Shown: positions 49,217-62,865, counted from the first letter of the stretch. The stretch: DNA of 64,000 nt from Treponema_C sp050320395 (GCF_050320395.1 NZ_CP144459.1:2170001-2234000), one strand, 5' to 3'. Numbers and translations: made by a program. The notes: generated from the sequence alone by a model not told the origin.

Positions 49217-49439
49217 GCGCACGGCAATAGTCGGGTACTTTTGCCGTGCGCGTCGAGTTTGGCGTAAGGCTTGCGCCTTATCGTCAAACTCGCATACATA
49301 ACCGGTGCTAAAAGCTGAAGTTTTTAGCACCAGCTGCTCACTTACCCAGTTTGCCCGTGAAAGAAACAGGGCTTTCCAATACACTGGGAGCAAACTGAAA
49401 GCGCACTGTGTGCGCCGGTTCCCTAGAACTCTATTTTAT

Positions 49440-49472
49440 TTAAAAAGGCTGTCCTTTAGACAGCCCTTTTAA
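49440..49472. terminator. Bidirectional terminator
   Basis: GGCTGTC (49447-49453) and GACAGCC (49459-49465) with loop CTTTA, flanked by TTTAAAAA and CTTTTAAA. Suited to stop rRNA read-through leftward and operon read-through rightward. Confidence 0.7.
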
Positions 49473-49474
49473 AT

Positions 49475-49514
49475 AAAAAAAGCCCGGCATACCCGACTCC
49501 CGTCGGGCAGCAAC
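49475..49514 (-). repeat. 5S-end-like repeat, proximal copy
   Basis: Read on the minus strand: GGTTGCTG, hairpin CCCGAC-GGGA-GTCGGG, TAT, GCCGGGC and TTTTTTTATTTAAAAGGG. Same design as the copy at 49183-49216 with a different inserted hairpin. Confidence 0.6.
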
Positions 49515-49652
49515 CGACGCACGCACGCGTGCTTAGCACGTTTGCAAGGAAACGGTTTTGAACTCTGCAAATACCAAAGCAAACGTGATAGGTTCCTTTG
49601 AACTAATTTTATGCCCTGAGACGCACGCTGTACGCCTCAGGGCATAAAAAAA

Positions 49653-49762
49653 GCCCGGCAGCAACCTACTTTCCCGCGAATGCAGTATCATCGGCGTAAG
49701 AGAGCTTGACTTCCGTGTTCGGGATGGGAACGGGTATTACCTCTCCACTATGGCCACCGGGC
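49653..49762 (-). rRNA. rrf: 5S ribosomal RNA
   Basis: About 110 bases, from GCCCGGTGGCC (5' end at 49762) to GGTTGCTGCCGGGC (3' end at 49653); the two ends pair. Internal CCGTTCCCATCCCGAACACGG is a typical 5S loop-B/C sequence. A T7 run follows directly, then the hairpin at 49611-49645. Confidence 0.93.
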
Positions 49763-49823
49763 AATAAATACCAAGTTAAAATAAGGGGGAAACGTCTTAC
49801 ATTTCAAACAAAAAAGATAATAT

Positions 49824-52791
<2,968 letters not shown>

Positions 52792-52982
52792 ATATTATCT
52801 TTTTTGCTTTCCCGTAAACTTCTTCAACACAAATGCCCGTCAAGCAGGCCGTCAAACCTTCAAAATACTCGACATTCTTCAAACCGGCCCTTCTTAAGCA
52901 CTCAAGTCTCCGTTTACGTGCGTTTCCCTTCCCTATTTCTGTCAATTTACTCTGCAATCCGCCGCGCACGGCATCATGCGTA
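52792..52982 (-). other. Spacer between tRNA-Ala and 23S
   Basis: About 190 bases of transcribed spacer with no gene. The AT-rich GATAATATGGTC next to 23S recurs in the form GATAATATGGTC at its other end (49817-49827), together able to form the processing stem. Confidence 0.6.
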
Positions 52983-53056
52983 TGGAGATAAGGGGATTCG
53001 AACCCCTGACCTACGGCTTGCAAAGCCGCCGCTCTAGCCAGCTGAGCTATATCCCC
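52983..53056 (-). tRNA. tRNA-Ala (anticodon TGC)
   Basis: A complete cloverleaf of 74 bases in the 16S-23S spacer: acceptor GGGGATA/TATCTCC, D-arm AGCTCAGCTGGCTAGAGC, anticodon loop TTTGCAA on stem GCGGC/GCCGT, T-arm CAGGGGTTCGAATCCCCT. Discriminator A; CCA is not encoded. Confidence 0.95.
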
Positions 53057-54764
<1,708 letters not shown>

Positions 54765-55031
54765 TTTATTCATAGGTCATTAAGACCAATGATTTCATTT
54801 AAGTCCGTCCCTGCTGTATCTTTCAGGAACCGTCCCGATACATACCTTAAAGCATCTATCGAAACTTTTGTGCTGTACCTTCCGTACAGCCGCCCCTTCT
54901 CTTGTACGTTTGAACTATACTTGCGTTCTTTCTTTCCATCCCTGATTATTTCAAATTTCTCTTTTTTGAAATGCGCACGGCACTTCAAAGCGGCTCGCTG
55001 CATCGTGTGTACCTTAGCGGCGAGTGGATTG

Positions 55032-55061
55032 AATATATCATACTCCGATATTTTATGTCAA
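55032..55061 (-). promoter_or_regulatory. rRNA operon promoter
   Basis: On the minus strand TTGACA (55061-55056), 18-base spacer, TATATT (55037-55032), about 270 bases upstream of the 16S start. The leader 54765-55031 contains no supported gene, only a shadow frame. Confidence 0.75.
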
Positions 55062-55113
55062 GCACTCTTTTGCTTTTTTTTCATTTTTTTTGATTTTTTT
55101 TACACCGCTTACG

Positions 55114-55707
55114 CTATTTTACGGTTTTATCTTTTAAAACCGCCTTAAACGCAATAATGTAGTGTATGAAAGAAGCATAGGCAAAGAAAAGACAGAGTAG
55201 ATAAAGTCCTTTTCCTATTCCGTTCAGCATTTGTACCGGCAGTTTATCGGCAAAACCCAAACGGGAAGCGCTTTCCACGGCCAAAGAAAACATCCCCGAC
55301 ACTATATACAAAACCGTTTTTACCTTTCCGCCCATTTTTGCACCGATTGCGACCCCGTGTTTAACGGCAATGAGGCGCACAAAAAGCATACCGAATTCGC
55401 GGTGTACAATCGGCACTAAAATCCATAAGGGCATATAGCCGCTGAATGCATAGCAAAAAAAAGTCGTCAAATGCAAAAAAATATCGGCATAGGGATCGAA
55501 TATTTTGCCGAAATCGCTCACCTCATTGTGCTTGCGTGCATAAAATCCGTCTAAAAAATCGGTAAATTCAACCAAAATTAAAAGCGGAAGCATAATAAAG
55601 GCGGAAAGCCGGATAAAAGAGCCCGTCCATACCGGCACAAAATACAAAAGAAAAAAAATCGGCGCAAATACAATACGCACCGAACTGAATGCATCTGCTG
55701 TTTTCAT
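55114..55707 (-). CDS. CDP-alcohol phosphatidyltransferase (PgsA-like)
   Basis: About 197 residues from ATG 55707 (an earlier ATG at 55746 is possible). The family motif D-x2-DG-x2-AR-x8-G-x3-D-x3-D is present as DFLDGFYARKHNEVSDFG plus KIFDPYAD. Six membrane helices. Most likely phosphatidylglycerophosphate synthase, making anionic phospholipid from CDP-diacylglycerol and glycerol 3-phosphate; other alcohols cannot be excluded. Confidence 0.85.
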   Translation of the reverse strand: MKTADAFSSVRIVFAPIFFLLYFVPVWTGSFIRLSAFIMLPLLILVEFTDFLDGFYARKHNEVSDFGKIFDPYADIFLHLTTFFCYAFSGYMPLWILVPIVHREFGMLFVRLIAVKHGVAIGAKMGGKVKTVLYIVSGMFSLAVESASRLGFADKLPVQMLNGIGKGLYLLCLFFAYASFIHYIIAFKAVLKDKTVK

Positions 55708-55782
55708 TCCGTAAAGTATACCATAAAAAAAGGCCGCTGTAAACAAGTGTTTACGGCGGCCGCAGTCTTATGTATTGCTTAA

Positions 55783-56517
55783 TTAAAATTTAAATACGGG
55801 ACCGATTTTTACCAAAAAGATATTCGTAAAGCCCATCTGAAAGCTTGTAGGTGAAGAGGATGAAGAACTTGAAGGATATCCGTGAGAAGAAGCGTACGAA
55901 TCAAAGAAGATACCGGAAAGCTCATTAATTAAATCCGCAAAATCAAAGGGCCGCATCGTAAAGCCGAAGCTGGGTATACCCATTATACTCAGATTAAGTC
56001 CTATGTTTTTTGTGAAAAAATACTGGGCGCCGAAATGAATCGGAATACCGCCGGTTACAATACCGATGCGTTCAACCGTTACAGGCTTGGAACCGTTAAC
56101 TTCTTCTATAGTCATAACACCGATACCGTTACCGAATCCTGCAGCCAAATTAATATACAGGTTTTCTATTCCTTTAAAGGTATAACCGAAAAGTAAATTA
56201 CCTTCGTATAAAGCACCGCTTGTTTTCAGGCTTACCTCGCCGAGGTTGCCGAACCGCGATTTCATCTTGCCGCCGAAAGAAAGATTATGGTCCCATAAAA
56301 ACGTAAAACCTTTTTCGGCAATAACGCCTAAATCCAAAGATACGGCAAAAGACGACAAAGATGTTTTTGCAGCGCTCCCGGAAGAAGAGGAAGCACTCAA
56401 CTCCTGTCCGTTAAGCGAAAAATCGGAAAAGCCGATAGTCGGTGTAATTACAAATTCCGCAAAACAATAGCCGGAAACAAGCATTACACAAAGCAATCCT
56501 ACAACAATTTTTTTCAT
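55783..56517 (-). CDS. Treponemal outer-membrane-like protein (DUF2715-type)
   Basis: A protein of 244 residues with a signal peptide cut near residue 20 (GYCFAEF) and beta strands ending in an aromatic residue (FLVKIGPVFKF at the C-terminus, typical of outer-membrane barrels). Low-complexity serine stretches (about 40-50 and 215-225). The pattern FVITPTIGFSDFSLNG and NIGLNLSIMGIPSFGF resembles DUF2715 proteins, which are restricted to treponemes. Confidence 0.7.
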   Translation of the reverse strand: MKKIVVGLLCVMLVSGYCFAEFVITPTIGFSDFSLNGQELSASSSSGSAAKTSLSSFAVSLDLGVIAEKGFTFLWDHNLSFGGKMKSRFGNLGEVSLKTSGALYEGNLLFGYTFKGIENLYINLAAGFGNGIGVMTIEEVNGSKPVTVERIGIVTGGIPIHFGAQYFFTKNIGLNLSIMGIPSFGFTMRPFDFADLINELSGIFFDSYASSHGYPSSSSSSSPTSFQMGFTNIFLVKIGPVFKF

Positions 56518-56664
56518 AAAAATCTCCTTTTTGAATTCGTATTATACTTTATTACTCCGGATACATAAGCACAACCCGAATCCCCGTCAATTATAATGAC
56601 CTCACCGGATAAGGTAACAAAAATAGTATCTCAAAATAAAAATAAAAACAAGTATACAGGTTCG

Positions 56665-57486
56665 TTAGGGATAGGCTTTAAAATCCTGTACTACGCTGAT
56701 ACCCGAAAGCACTTCTTTATCTTTCATAACTTCCGAGGCTATGACAACCGCCTTTTCGGCAACAATGGGAGATTCCGCAACTCCGTGTAAAGTAAGCGTC
56801 GGCCCGTTTATCACTGCACGCAAAAAATTGATATTCAATTTGTAATCGAAAATCAGAGTATTGACCACACGCTGTGCGGTTAATAAGTCGGCGATTTTTT
56901 GATTTCCGGCTTTTTCAAGCTCCCGTGTTATCAGTTTTTTACACATTTCGGCCAAAACAAGGGCGGCGTCGTGTTCATTGAACAAGCCCGTATTCAGCAC
57001 TAAATGAAAATGCACCGGATCTTCAACCGAAAGATTAAAAAAACTTTTATGAAACCCGATACGGTTTGCATCGCTTTCCTCCACACGCTGAAGGGCGCGT
57101 TTTTCATCCCAATCGAATTCGTCCATAAGCCGCTTAACGCGTATGGAATCGGCGGCGATAAACCGTACCGCCAGGAGATTGGGTACCGACTCAAGAACGG
57201 CAAAGGCCCCGCGGCCGATTAAAATACAATTGCCTTCGGAAGCCGCCTCAAGGATAGCGGTTTGCAAATAGTCCAAATATTCGTCACGGTTTTTCGCAAG
57301 AGATGCAAAAAAGCCGGGCTTACGCTCATCGTATTTTTCCAACTGTTCTGCGGGAAAGCCCAGCGAAATAATTTTACTTTCAACGGCCTTTCTGTCTACA
57401 AAAGTATATCCGAGTATACGTGCCAGCTCACGCGCAACCTCATCTCCCAATGCTGCAACTTGACGCGAAATCGCAATAACGGCCAT
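56665..57486 (-). CDS. Cytidylate-kinase-like protein
   Basis: ATG 57486 sits six bases after AAAGGAGGTG; an upstream GTG overlaps the ribosome site. About 273 residues. Matches the cytidylate-kinase-like (AAK_26) family: VIAISRQVAALGDEVARELA, FVDRKAVE, NCILIGRGAF and ADSIRVKRLMDEF. The N-terminal P-loop is atypical. Biological role is not established; the extra C-terminal part (about 205-273, a BON-like or regulatory fold) is unexplained. Confidence 0.75.
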   Translation of the reverse strand: MAVIAISRQVAALGDEVARELARILGYTFVDRKAVESKIISLGFPAEQLEKYDERKPGFFASLAKNRDEYLDYLQTAILEAASEGNCILIGRGAFAVLESVPNLLAVRFIAADSIRVKRLMDEFDWDEKRALQRVEESDANRIGFHKSFFNLSVEDPVHFHLVLNTGLFNEHDAALVLAEMCKKLITRELEKAGNQKIADLLTAQRVVNTLIFDYKLNINFLRAVINGPTLTLHGVAESPIVAEKAVVIASEVMKDKEVLSGISVVQDFKAYP

Positions 57487-57636
57487 ACAAAACACCTCCT
57501 TTACCGTATCCGCACATAAAGCGCTTTTCCCGAACGGTATTTACATCCCCGTGCGGATTCTTTATGCTGTAAATATATTATTTTGTATCCATATATAGAA
57601 TAAAACGAAAAAGAAAACTTGTCAAAGGGGAATTTT

Positions 57637-58254
57637 ATGAACGGGAACGAAAAAACACGGGAAGATACGGCCTTGATATGGAAGACGGGGAAAAAAGAGC
57701 TTTTATGTAAAACTCCCGTTTTTACGGTAAACCGCCAATACGCGGTTTCGCCCGAGGGACTGACAAAAAATTTTATTACGATGGATGCCGCCGATTGGGT
57801 GATATGCATTCCCGTTTTAAATGCACAACAGACCGAACCTATTGCAGGAATTAAACAAAAATGTTTTGTAATGGTCGAACAGTGGCGGCACGGGGCAAAA
57901 ACTTTAAGCATAGAGTTTCCCGGCGGCGTTATCGACAAGGGAGAAAGTCCCGAATGTGCCGCAGCACGGGAGTTATCGGAAGAAACGGGTTTTACCGCAG
58001 GAAAGCTGATTTCTCTCGGGGCCATAAACCCAAACCCCGCCCTCTTTTCCAATACCGTGCATTTTTTTGCGGCGGAAAACCTTGTCGACACCAAAAAGCA
58101 AAATCCCGATGAAGACGAGTTCATAAAGCGCCTCGTTATTCCCGCGGCGGAGGTTATAAAAAAAACGGGACGGCCGCCGTACATACATGCACTTATGGCA
58201 GCCGCCCTCGGTTTGTATTTGACAAAGCATTGCCCGGTCCCCTCACAGGACTGA
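57637..58254 (+). CDS. NUDIX hydrolase
   Basis: ATG 57637 after AAAGGGGA gives about 205 residues. The Nudix box G-x5-E-x7-RE-x2-EE-x-G is present as GVIDKGESPECAAARELSEE. The layout (EQWRHGAKTLSIEFPGG before the box, LGAINPNPALFSNTVHFF after) is that of ADP-ribose pyrophosphatase-like enzymes. Substrate unproven. Confidence 0.88.
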   Translation: MNGNEKTREDTALIWKTGKKELLCKTPVFTVNRQYAVSPEGLTKNFITMDAADWVICIPVLNAQQTEPIAGIKQKCFVMVEQWRHGAKTLSIEFPGGVIDKGESPECAAARELSEETGFTAGKLISLGAINPNPALFSNTVHFFAAENLVDTKKQNPDEDEFIKRLVIPAAEVIKKTGRPPYIHALMAAALGLYLTKHCPVPSQD

Positions 58255-58284
58255 GCAATACATATGTACAAACGGAGTTTGCAC

Positions 58285-59058
58285 TCAGTTTTTAGGACTT
58301 TGAGCTCCGTACATTCCGGTGTCTATCATCGCACTCACATCCGATGACGATGAGGCGGCTTTTCTCTTACCGTAGTTATCGTATTTTACGGAAGGAGAAT
58401 ACACTCCGTCACGGAACTCCCCGGTTAAACTGGGAATCAGCATCTTCATACCCGGATGTATAAGATCGGGATTTGCAGGATCGGGCATTGAAGATTTATT
58501 TGCCTGATACAGGTTTTCCCACAAAAGCGGGTTGTCATAGACATAGGGCTTACCGGCAATATTCCAATAGCAATCTTTCGATTTGGCCCAAGGTGTTACG
58601 ATATAATACTTGGGAAGGGGCAATATTTCTTTAATGCCTTCCAAGGCGGCAAGACATTCTTCGGCGTAGAGGGTAGCCGTAGCCCAGTTTTTCATACCGT
58701 ATGCCATAACCGCATTATCCAAAGCCTTTTGTCCGGCGCTAAAAGCCATCGGATAGTTTACATCGGCTTTAAGATTTTTTGCATACAGGATTCGGTTGCG
58801 GGCATAAATGATACGGGTGTTGGCTTCGTATTTTGCCAGCATTTCCGTAACATATTCTTCCGACAATTGAGCATTTTCTTCGGCTAAAAGAGAATATTCG
58901 ACTGCGCGATCGTATTCGCCTTCATTAAAAGCTTTTTCCGATTTTGCCTTGTATTCACGTGCAAGCTTTTGATAGGGGTTATCCATATAACTTGCCGCGG
59001 CAAGACTGAACACACCGAGTACACTCAGGCACAAAACAGCTGCTAAAACCTTTTTCAT
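58285..59058 (-). CDS. Periplasmic LysM-domain protein with helical N-terminus
   Basis: A protein of 257 residues, signal peptide cut after SLAAA (about 22). Helical TPR-like part (KAFNEGEYDRAVEYSLLAEE, about 40-140), then a LysM-like module (YYIVTPWAKSKDCYWNIAG...LLWENLYQANK...LIHPGMKMLIP, about 150-212) and a Ser-rich tail. Likely binds peptidoglycan. Its start overlaps the end of the upstream lipoprotein gene by one base; the two probably act together. Confidence 0.75.
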   Translation of the reverse strand: MKKVLAAVLCLSVLGVFSLAAASYMDNPYQKLAREYKAKSEKAFNEGEYDRAVEYSLLAEENAQLSEEYVTEMLAKYEANTRIIYARNRILYAKNLKADVNYPMAFSAGQKALDNAVMAYGMKNWATATLYAEECLAALEGIKEILPLPKYYIVTPWAKSKDCYWNIAGKPYVYDNPLLWENLYQANKSSMPDPANPDLIHPGMKMLIPSLTGEFRDGVYSPSVKYDNYGKRKAASSSSDVSAMIDTGMYGAQSPKN

Positions 59059-60014
59059 TATCGGGCCTCCTGTCCGGATTCATTTGAAGCCGAGTCAAGG
59101 GCCTCGACTTTTTCAATCGGCGCAATACCGTCAGCCTTGACGGCAACGGCATCCGCATCTTCAACGCGTCTTTTTGCACGAGCCATTGCTTCTTCGGCTG
59201 CGGCGCGTTTTTTTAACACATCCTGATACACCTTATCTATCATACCGCGGCAGGTAACGAAATTATTATAGGCTTTTTCGTTTTGTCCCGATTTTAATTC
59301 CTGATTACCGCGGGTAAAAAAGGCAACCGCATTCGCATAACCCGTTTTATCGGCAACGCCGGCTTTGATTGCGTCGGCCTTGTCTTTAATTTCAATAACC
59401 TTTTCGCGTTCTTTTTCGGCCAAAACCTTGTATCCCGCTTTCAAAACGGCATTATAACCGTCCAAAACTTTTTGCGTTTGGGCGGACAAGTCTTTGCCGC
59501 TTGCACCGGACTTGAACATCTCCTGAGCTTTACCGGCCGCCTTTTCCGCCGCATTATATTCGGAGGCAGCGTAACCTGCAAAATTCATTTCGTTGATTTT
59601 TTTACGAGCCGTCGAAGCTAAAGAAGCCTGTTCAAGAGCCTTATATTTATACACGATATCCGATGCCTTTGTCTTGAATTCGGCAGGATCGCCTCCGTCT
59701 TTATATGCGTTTTGGGCATTACGCGACTCCGTATCCACAGCGGTCAATTCACTGCGAAAATACCGATCGGCTCCGGCGGCAACGGCTTTTTTACGTGCGG
59801 CATTCAATTCTTCAATAAGCTTTGCGTTTGCAGCGCGTACATCGGCTCCCGTATCCTGAACGGTACCCGTTTGCTCGACGGTTTCGGGTTGTTCCACAAC
59901 AGTTGTTTGTTCTTCGGGTACGGCCGGTGTATCTTTGGGCGGCGTTTTACAACCTATCCAAAACAGGGTCAAAAGACTGCAAAGGCATAGAGCCGGCATT
60001 ATGCGTTTTTTCAT
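59058..60014 (-). CDS. Coiled-coil lipoprotein
   Basis: A protein of 318 residues with a lipobox (LFWIGC, Cys at about 22), a Pro/Thr/Val-rich linker, then Ala/Lys-rich helical repeats (KLIEELNAARKKAVAAGADRY; KAGYKVLAEKEREKVIEIK) up to the end. No enzyme motif. Together with the LysM gene it may link outer envelope and wall. Treponema-type architecture. Confidence 0.7.
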   Translation of the reverse strand: MKKRIMPALCLCSLLTLFWIGCKTPPKDTPAVPEEQTTVVEQPETVEQTGTVQDTGADVRAANAKLIEELNAARKKAVAAGADRYFRSELTAVDTESRNAQNAYKDGGDPAEFKTKASDIVYKYKALEQASLASTARKKINEMNFAGYAASEYNAAEKAAGKAQEMFKSGASGKDLSAQTQKVLDGYNAVLKAGYKVLAEKEREKVIEIKDKADAIKAGVADKTGYANAVAFFTRGNQELKSGQNEKAYNNFVTCRGMIDKVYQDVLKKRAAAEEAMARAKRRVEDADAVAVKADGIAPIEKVEALDSASNESGQEAR

Positions 60015-60195
60015 GTTATCCTCCTAAATCGATAATCCGGAGCGGTTTTGCAGAAGCTCAATGTAAACCGTATTCAACATTGTATGCTGTTTAAACCGTT
60101 CTTTCGCAAAATAAAGCATACACTATATTTTGAATAAATACAATCTTTTATATTCGGATTTTTAAAAAAACGTTGATAAAGCGCAAATTTTTAAG
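60015..60195. other. Divergent intergenic region
   Basis: No gene. AT-rich; contains the start region of the lipoprotein gene and leads into the groES promoter at 60196-60225. Confidence 0.5.
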
Positions 60196-60225
60196 TTGAC
60201 GGAAGAAGGCGTTTTTTTGTATATT
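60196..60225 (+). promoter_or_regulatory. groES promoter
   Basis: TTGACG (60196-60201), 18-base spacer, TATATT (60220-60225), about 44 bases upstream of ATG. I see no CIRCE inverted repeat here, so HrcA control is not evident. Confidence 0.65.
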
Positions 60226-60268
60226 TAACGTAATATAAATATACGCAACTGTATTTTGGAGGATAGGA

Positions 60269-60535
60269 ATGAAGGTTATACCTTTAGCGGACAGAGTTCT
60301 GGTAAAAATCGAAAAAACGGAATCAAAAACGGCAAGCGGAATTATTATTCCCGATACGGCACAGGAAAAAACACAGATCGCTGCCGTTATCGCAGTCGGA
60401 ACCGATACCGAAAAAATCAAGGTAAAGGCCGGTCAGCGCGTTATGTACGATAAATATGCCGGAACTCAGGTTAAAATCGACGGTGACGAACACCTTATCT
60501 TAAAAGCCGAAGACGTTATCGCAATCATCGAATAA
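60269..60535 (+). CDS. groES: Co-chaperonin GroES
   Basis: A protein of 88 residues matching GroES end to end: MKVIPLADRVLVKIEKTESK, GIIIPDTAQEK (mobile loop), VKAGQRVMYDKYAGTQVKID and ILKAEDVIAIIE. It caps GroEL during folding. No groEL lies beside it, so the two genes are unlinked, as known for treponemes. Preceded by TGGAGGATAG. Confidence 0.95.
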   Translation: MKVIPLADRVLVKIEKTESKTASGIIIPDTAQEKTQIAAVIAVGTDTEKIKVKAGQRVMYDKYAGTQVKIDGDEHLILKAEDVIAIIE

Positions 60536-60593
60536 ACATCGCACAAACACAAAAAAACGTCCGGAGCTTTCCGTTTTCGGACAAGCGTACGAG

Positions 60594-60622
60594 CCGCCGG
60601 TTAAAAATCGGCGGTTTTTTTT
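60594..60622 (+). terminator. Rho-independent terminator after groES
   Basis: CCGCCG (60594-60599) and CGGCGG (60609-60614) with a 9-base loop, followed by T8. Confidence 0.9.
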
Positions 60623-60637
60623 ATGTACGGCCTTTCC

Positions 60638-62422
60638 TTAATAGCCTTGATTCTCCATTTGCTTAAGCATGAGGCGGGCGCGCTCATGACCGGGTTCGAG
60701 AAGTATCGCCTGCTTAAGAGACAAGACGGCACTGCGCCTTTCCCCCTGTTCACGCTGAATAAGGGCAAGTTTACAGTAAATATCGGCCTGCATTTTTTTA
60801 TCCGTGCCGGCTTCAAGTACCCGCCTGTAGAGGGCTGCAGCTTCAATCCGCCGTCCCGAACCGTTATACAGGGCGGCAAGGTTTAAAAGAGCCCCGTGCG
60901 GCATTGAAAGATTTCCGTTTTTTACGGCCGCATTCAAAAGCGCTTCGGCTTTTTCATAGTCCTTATATTTAAAAGCAATGTAAGAGCCTATATCGTACTC
61001 CCACGCTTCTCTCAGAAAGCGCGCTTCCGGCAGGCTATCCGTTTCCTCTAAGGTGTGCGCTTCAGTCATTTCGGAAGCTTCGCGGCCCAATGCATACCGT
61101 TTTTCCCACAGTTCGGCAGCCTGAGCAATCATATTGTAGCGGCAAAAATACCATAAGCCGAAATGCACCAAAAGGGGGTCATATTCAAAGGGGGCGGGAG
61201 CATTTTGCTCAATCATCGTCCATACATCCGCCGTTCGGCTCGGGTCTCCTGCGATAATATCGATACGCTTGTGCGCTTCTTCAAGCCGCCAACACAGTTT
61301 TAAATGTTCCAGTACAAGGGCGGCGTTTTTATTGCGCTCCAAGCTCTTTTCCATAAGTACAAGCGCCTCTTCGGGTAAAATCCGTGGCGTCAATTCATCC
61401 AGTTCCATGGAAAGGGTTTTTATACCCTTTTCGTGCAAAACCGAAGAAAAAATATGCTCTTGCGTATGGGGAGCGGCTGTAAGGGCATAGCGCGCATAGG
61501 CGGCAAGACCGGGCACATAATCGGGAAAGTTTTTTACCAAAGACGATAAAAAAAGATGCGCATAGCCCATATTGCCGGCCTTAAAAGCGGAACGCGAAAG
61601 GTTGTGCCATGCCGCCGGATTGGACAAGGGGAAGCGCTCGGTCGATAAAAACCATAAAGAGGCCGCACCTTTTTCATCGCCGGAACGCAAAAGCGCATCG
61701 GAAGCAAGCATAAGGACGGCATCGCTTTGTTTTGCAAAGCGCAAATCTTCGATGCACTGAGCAAAATGTTCTGCATGATAAGCGATACGAGCCCAAAACT
61801 CCGGCATATCGTAGACGGACATAGCCCGAGGATGCAGCTCAAAGGCCGCTTCGGCAGTTCCCGCAAAGGTTTCAACAAGGGCCGCATTGCGCAGATAGGC
61901 GCTGTTTCCCGTGGTTAAAGCGGCATCCGCATAAGCTTGCTTAAAAGAAAGGGATAAAAAATCGGCGGCTTGAAATTGCTCATCGGCGAGGGCTTTTTGA
62001 AAGCGTATTTCGGTATACAAAGAACCGTATTTTGTACCTTCAAGTTTTGCCGCATAAGGCAGGGCCTGCTCCGTGCGATTTGAAGCCGTAAGAAGATGGG
62101 CGTATACGGCTGACAGTTCCGGATTGTCGGGAAAACGTTTCAACCCCTTGAGAAGTTCTTTTTCCGCAAATTCGGGCTTATCCAGCACAAAGGCGCGGCG
62201 CACAATGCTTAAATAATCGGCTGCGGAACGGGTAAGCTTCGCATTTTTTTTTAACAGGCGCCAAGCGGCCCCGTAATTTTCATTTTTAATAAGAAGGTCG
62301 ATTCGCTCAAGCTTTTCGAAAAAAATACCCGAAGAAGAACGGCTTGAACAGGCAGTCAAAGATGTAAAGACGCTGAATACTATCAAACACAGACAGGCGG
62401 CACAAAGGCCGAACCGTTTCAT
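60638..62422 (-). CDS. TPR-repeat lipoprotein
   Basis: A protein of 594 residues, lipobox SLTAC (Cys at about 25). TPR-like helix pairs throughout (FAEKELLKGLKRFPDNPELS; AWHNLSRSAFKAGNMGYAH), best formed at the C-terminus (AALYRRVLEAGTDKKMQADIY; SAVLSLKQAILLEPGHERARL). An outer-envelope or periplasmic protein for protein-protein contact. It follows nusB by five bases in the same operon. Confidence 0.75.
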   Translation of the reverse strand: MKRFGLCAACLCLIVFSVFTSLTACSSRSSSGIFFEKLERIDLLIKNENYGAAWRLLKKNAKLTRSAADYLSIVRRAFVLDKPEFAEKELLKGLKRFPDNPELSAVYAHLLTASNRTEQALPYAAKLEGTKYGSLYTEIRFQKALADEQFQAADFLSLSFKQAYADAALTTGNSAYLRNAALVETFAGTAEAAFELHPRAMSVYDMPEFWARIAYHAEHFAQCIEDLRFAKQSDAVLMLASDALLRSGDEKGAASLWFLSTERFPLSNPAAWHNLSRSAFKAGNMGYAHLFLSSLVKNFPDYVPGLAAYARYALTAAPHTQEHIFSSVLHEKGIKTLSMELDELTPRILPEEALVLMEKSLERNKNAALVLEHLKLCWRLEEAHKRIDIIAGDPSRTADVWTMIEQNAPAPFEYDPLLVHFGLWYFCRYNMIAQAAELWEKRYALGREASEMTEAHTLEETDSLPEARFLREAWEYDIGSYIAFKYKDYEKAEALLNAAVKNGNLSMPHGALLNLAALYNGSGRRIEAAALYRRVLEAGTDKKMQADIYCKLALIQREQGERRSAVLSLKQAILLEPGHERARLMLKQMENQGY

Positions 62423-62427
62423 CGGTT

Positions 62428-62850
62428 TTACGCTTCTTTTTTTAAACCGGGCTCGATTGCGCCTAAAATACCGTTTATAAAACGGTAGGCATCGTCGCAG
62501 CCGTATTCACGCGAAATATCAACCGCCTCATCTATAATTATGGACGGATGAATGTCCTTTTGAAACAAAAGAGAGTACACACTCATACGTAAAATAGCCA
62601 AGTCAACCTTATTGAGCCGGCCTATTTCCCAATTTACAAGACGGCTTGAAATTATTTCATCGATTTGTTTTATATTTTCAAGAGTCCCGCTGATAATAAG
62701 CCGGGCAAAGGCTTTTCCGTCTTCACCCATACGTTCAAGCCGGTCGTCGGAAGCCCACGAAAAATCCAAAAGCCGTTCCGTGTCGGCGGCTCCCGCATCC
62801 CATGCATAGAGGGCTTGAAAGGCTAAAATACGGCTTTTACGCCTGGCCAT
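62428..62850 (-). CDS. nusB: Transcription antitermination factor NusB
   Basis: A protein of 140 residues: RRKSRILAFQALYAWD at the N-terminus, ISSRLVNWEIGRLNKVDLAILRMSVYSLL in the middle and IIIDEAVDISREYGCDDAYRFINGIL at the end, all family hallmarks. It binds boxA RNA with NusE and promotes rRNA transcription. Confidence 0.95.
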   Translation of the reverse strand: MARRKSRILAFQALYAWDAGAADTERLLDFSWASDDRLERMGEDGKAFARLIISGTLENIKQIDEIISSRLVNWEIGRLNKVDLAILRMSVYSLLFQKDIHPSIIIDEAVDISREYGCDDAYRFINGILGAIEPGLKKEA

Positions 62851-62865
62851 GAAAACTCCTTGACC

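Larger units (their letters stand above)
48779..49645. repeat. Palindrome-rich intergenic island
   Basis: No supported gene in about 900 bases. At least ten perfect or near-perfect inverted repeats follow one another: 48779-48808, 48830-48865, 48867-48896 (14-bp stem, 2-base loop), 48948-48968, 48972-49002 (12-bp), 49101-49127 (11-bp), 49217-49251 (11-bp), 49254-49292, 49304-49331 (10-bp), 49401-49415, 49447-49465, 49492-49507 and 49611-49645. Each stem differs in sequence. Some with flanking A/T runs are likely terminators; the rest have no assigned role. Confidence 0.8.

Noticed and set aside
48726..49393. Open frames on both strands of the palindrome island
   Set aside because: They run through perfect inverted repeats, lack ribosome sites and have no recognisable product.
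48779..49645. Integron attC array or CRISPR
   Set aside because: Stems differ in sequence and lack common core sites; there is no constant repeat with regular spacers.
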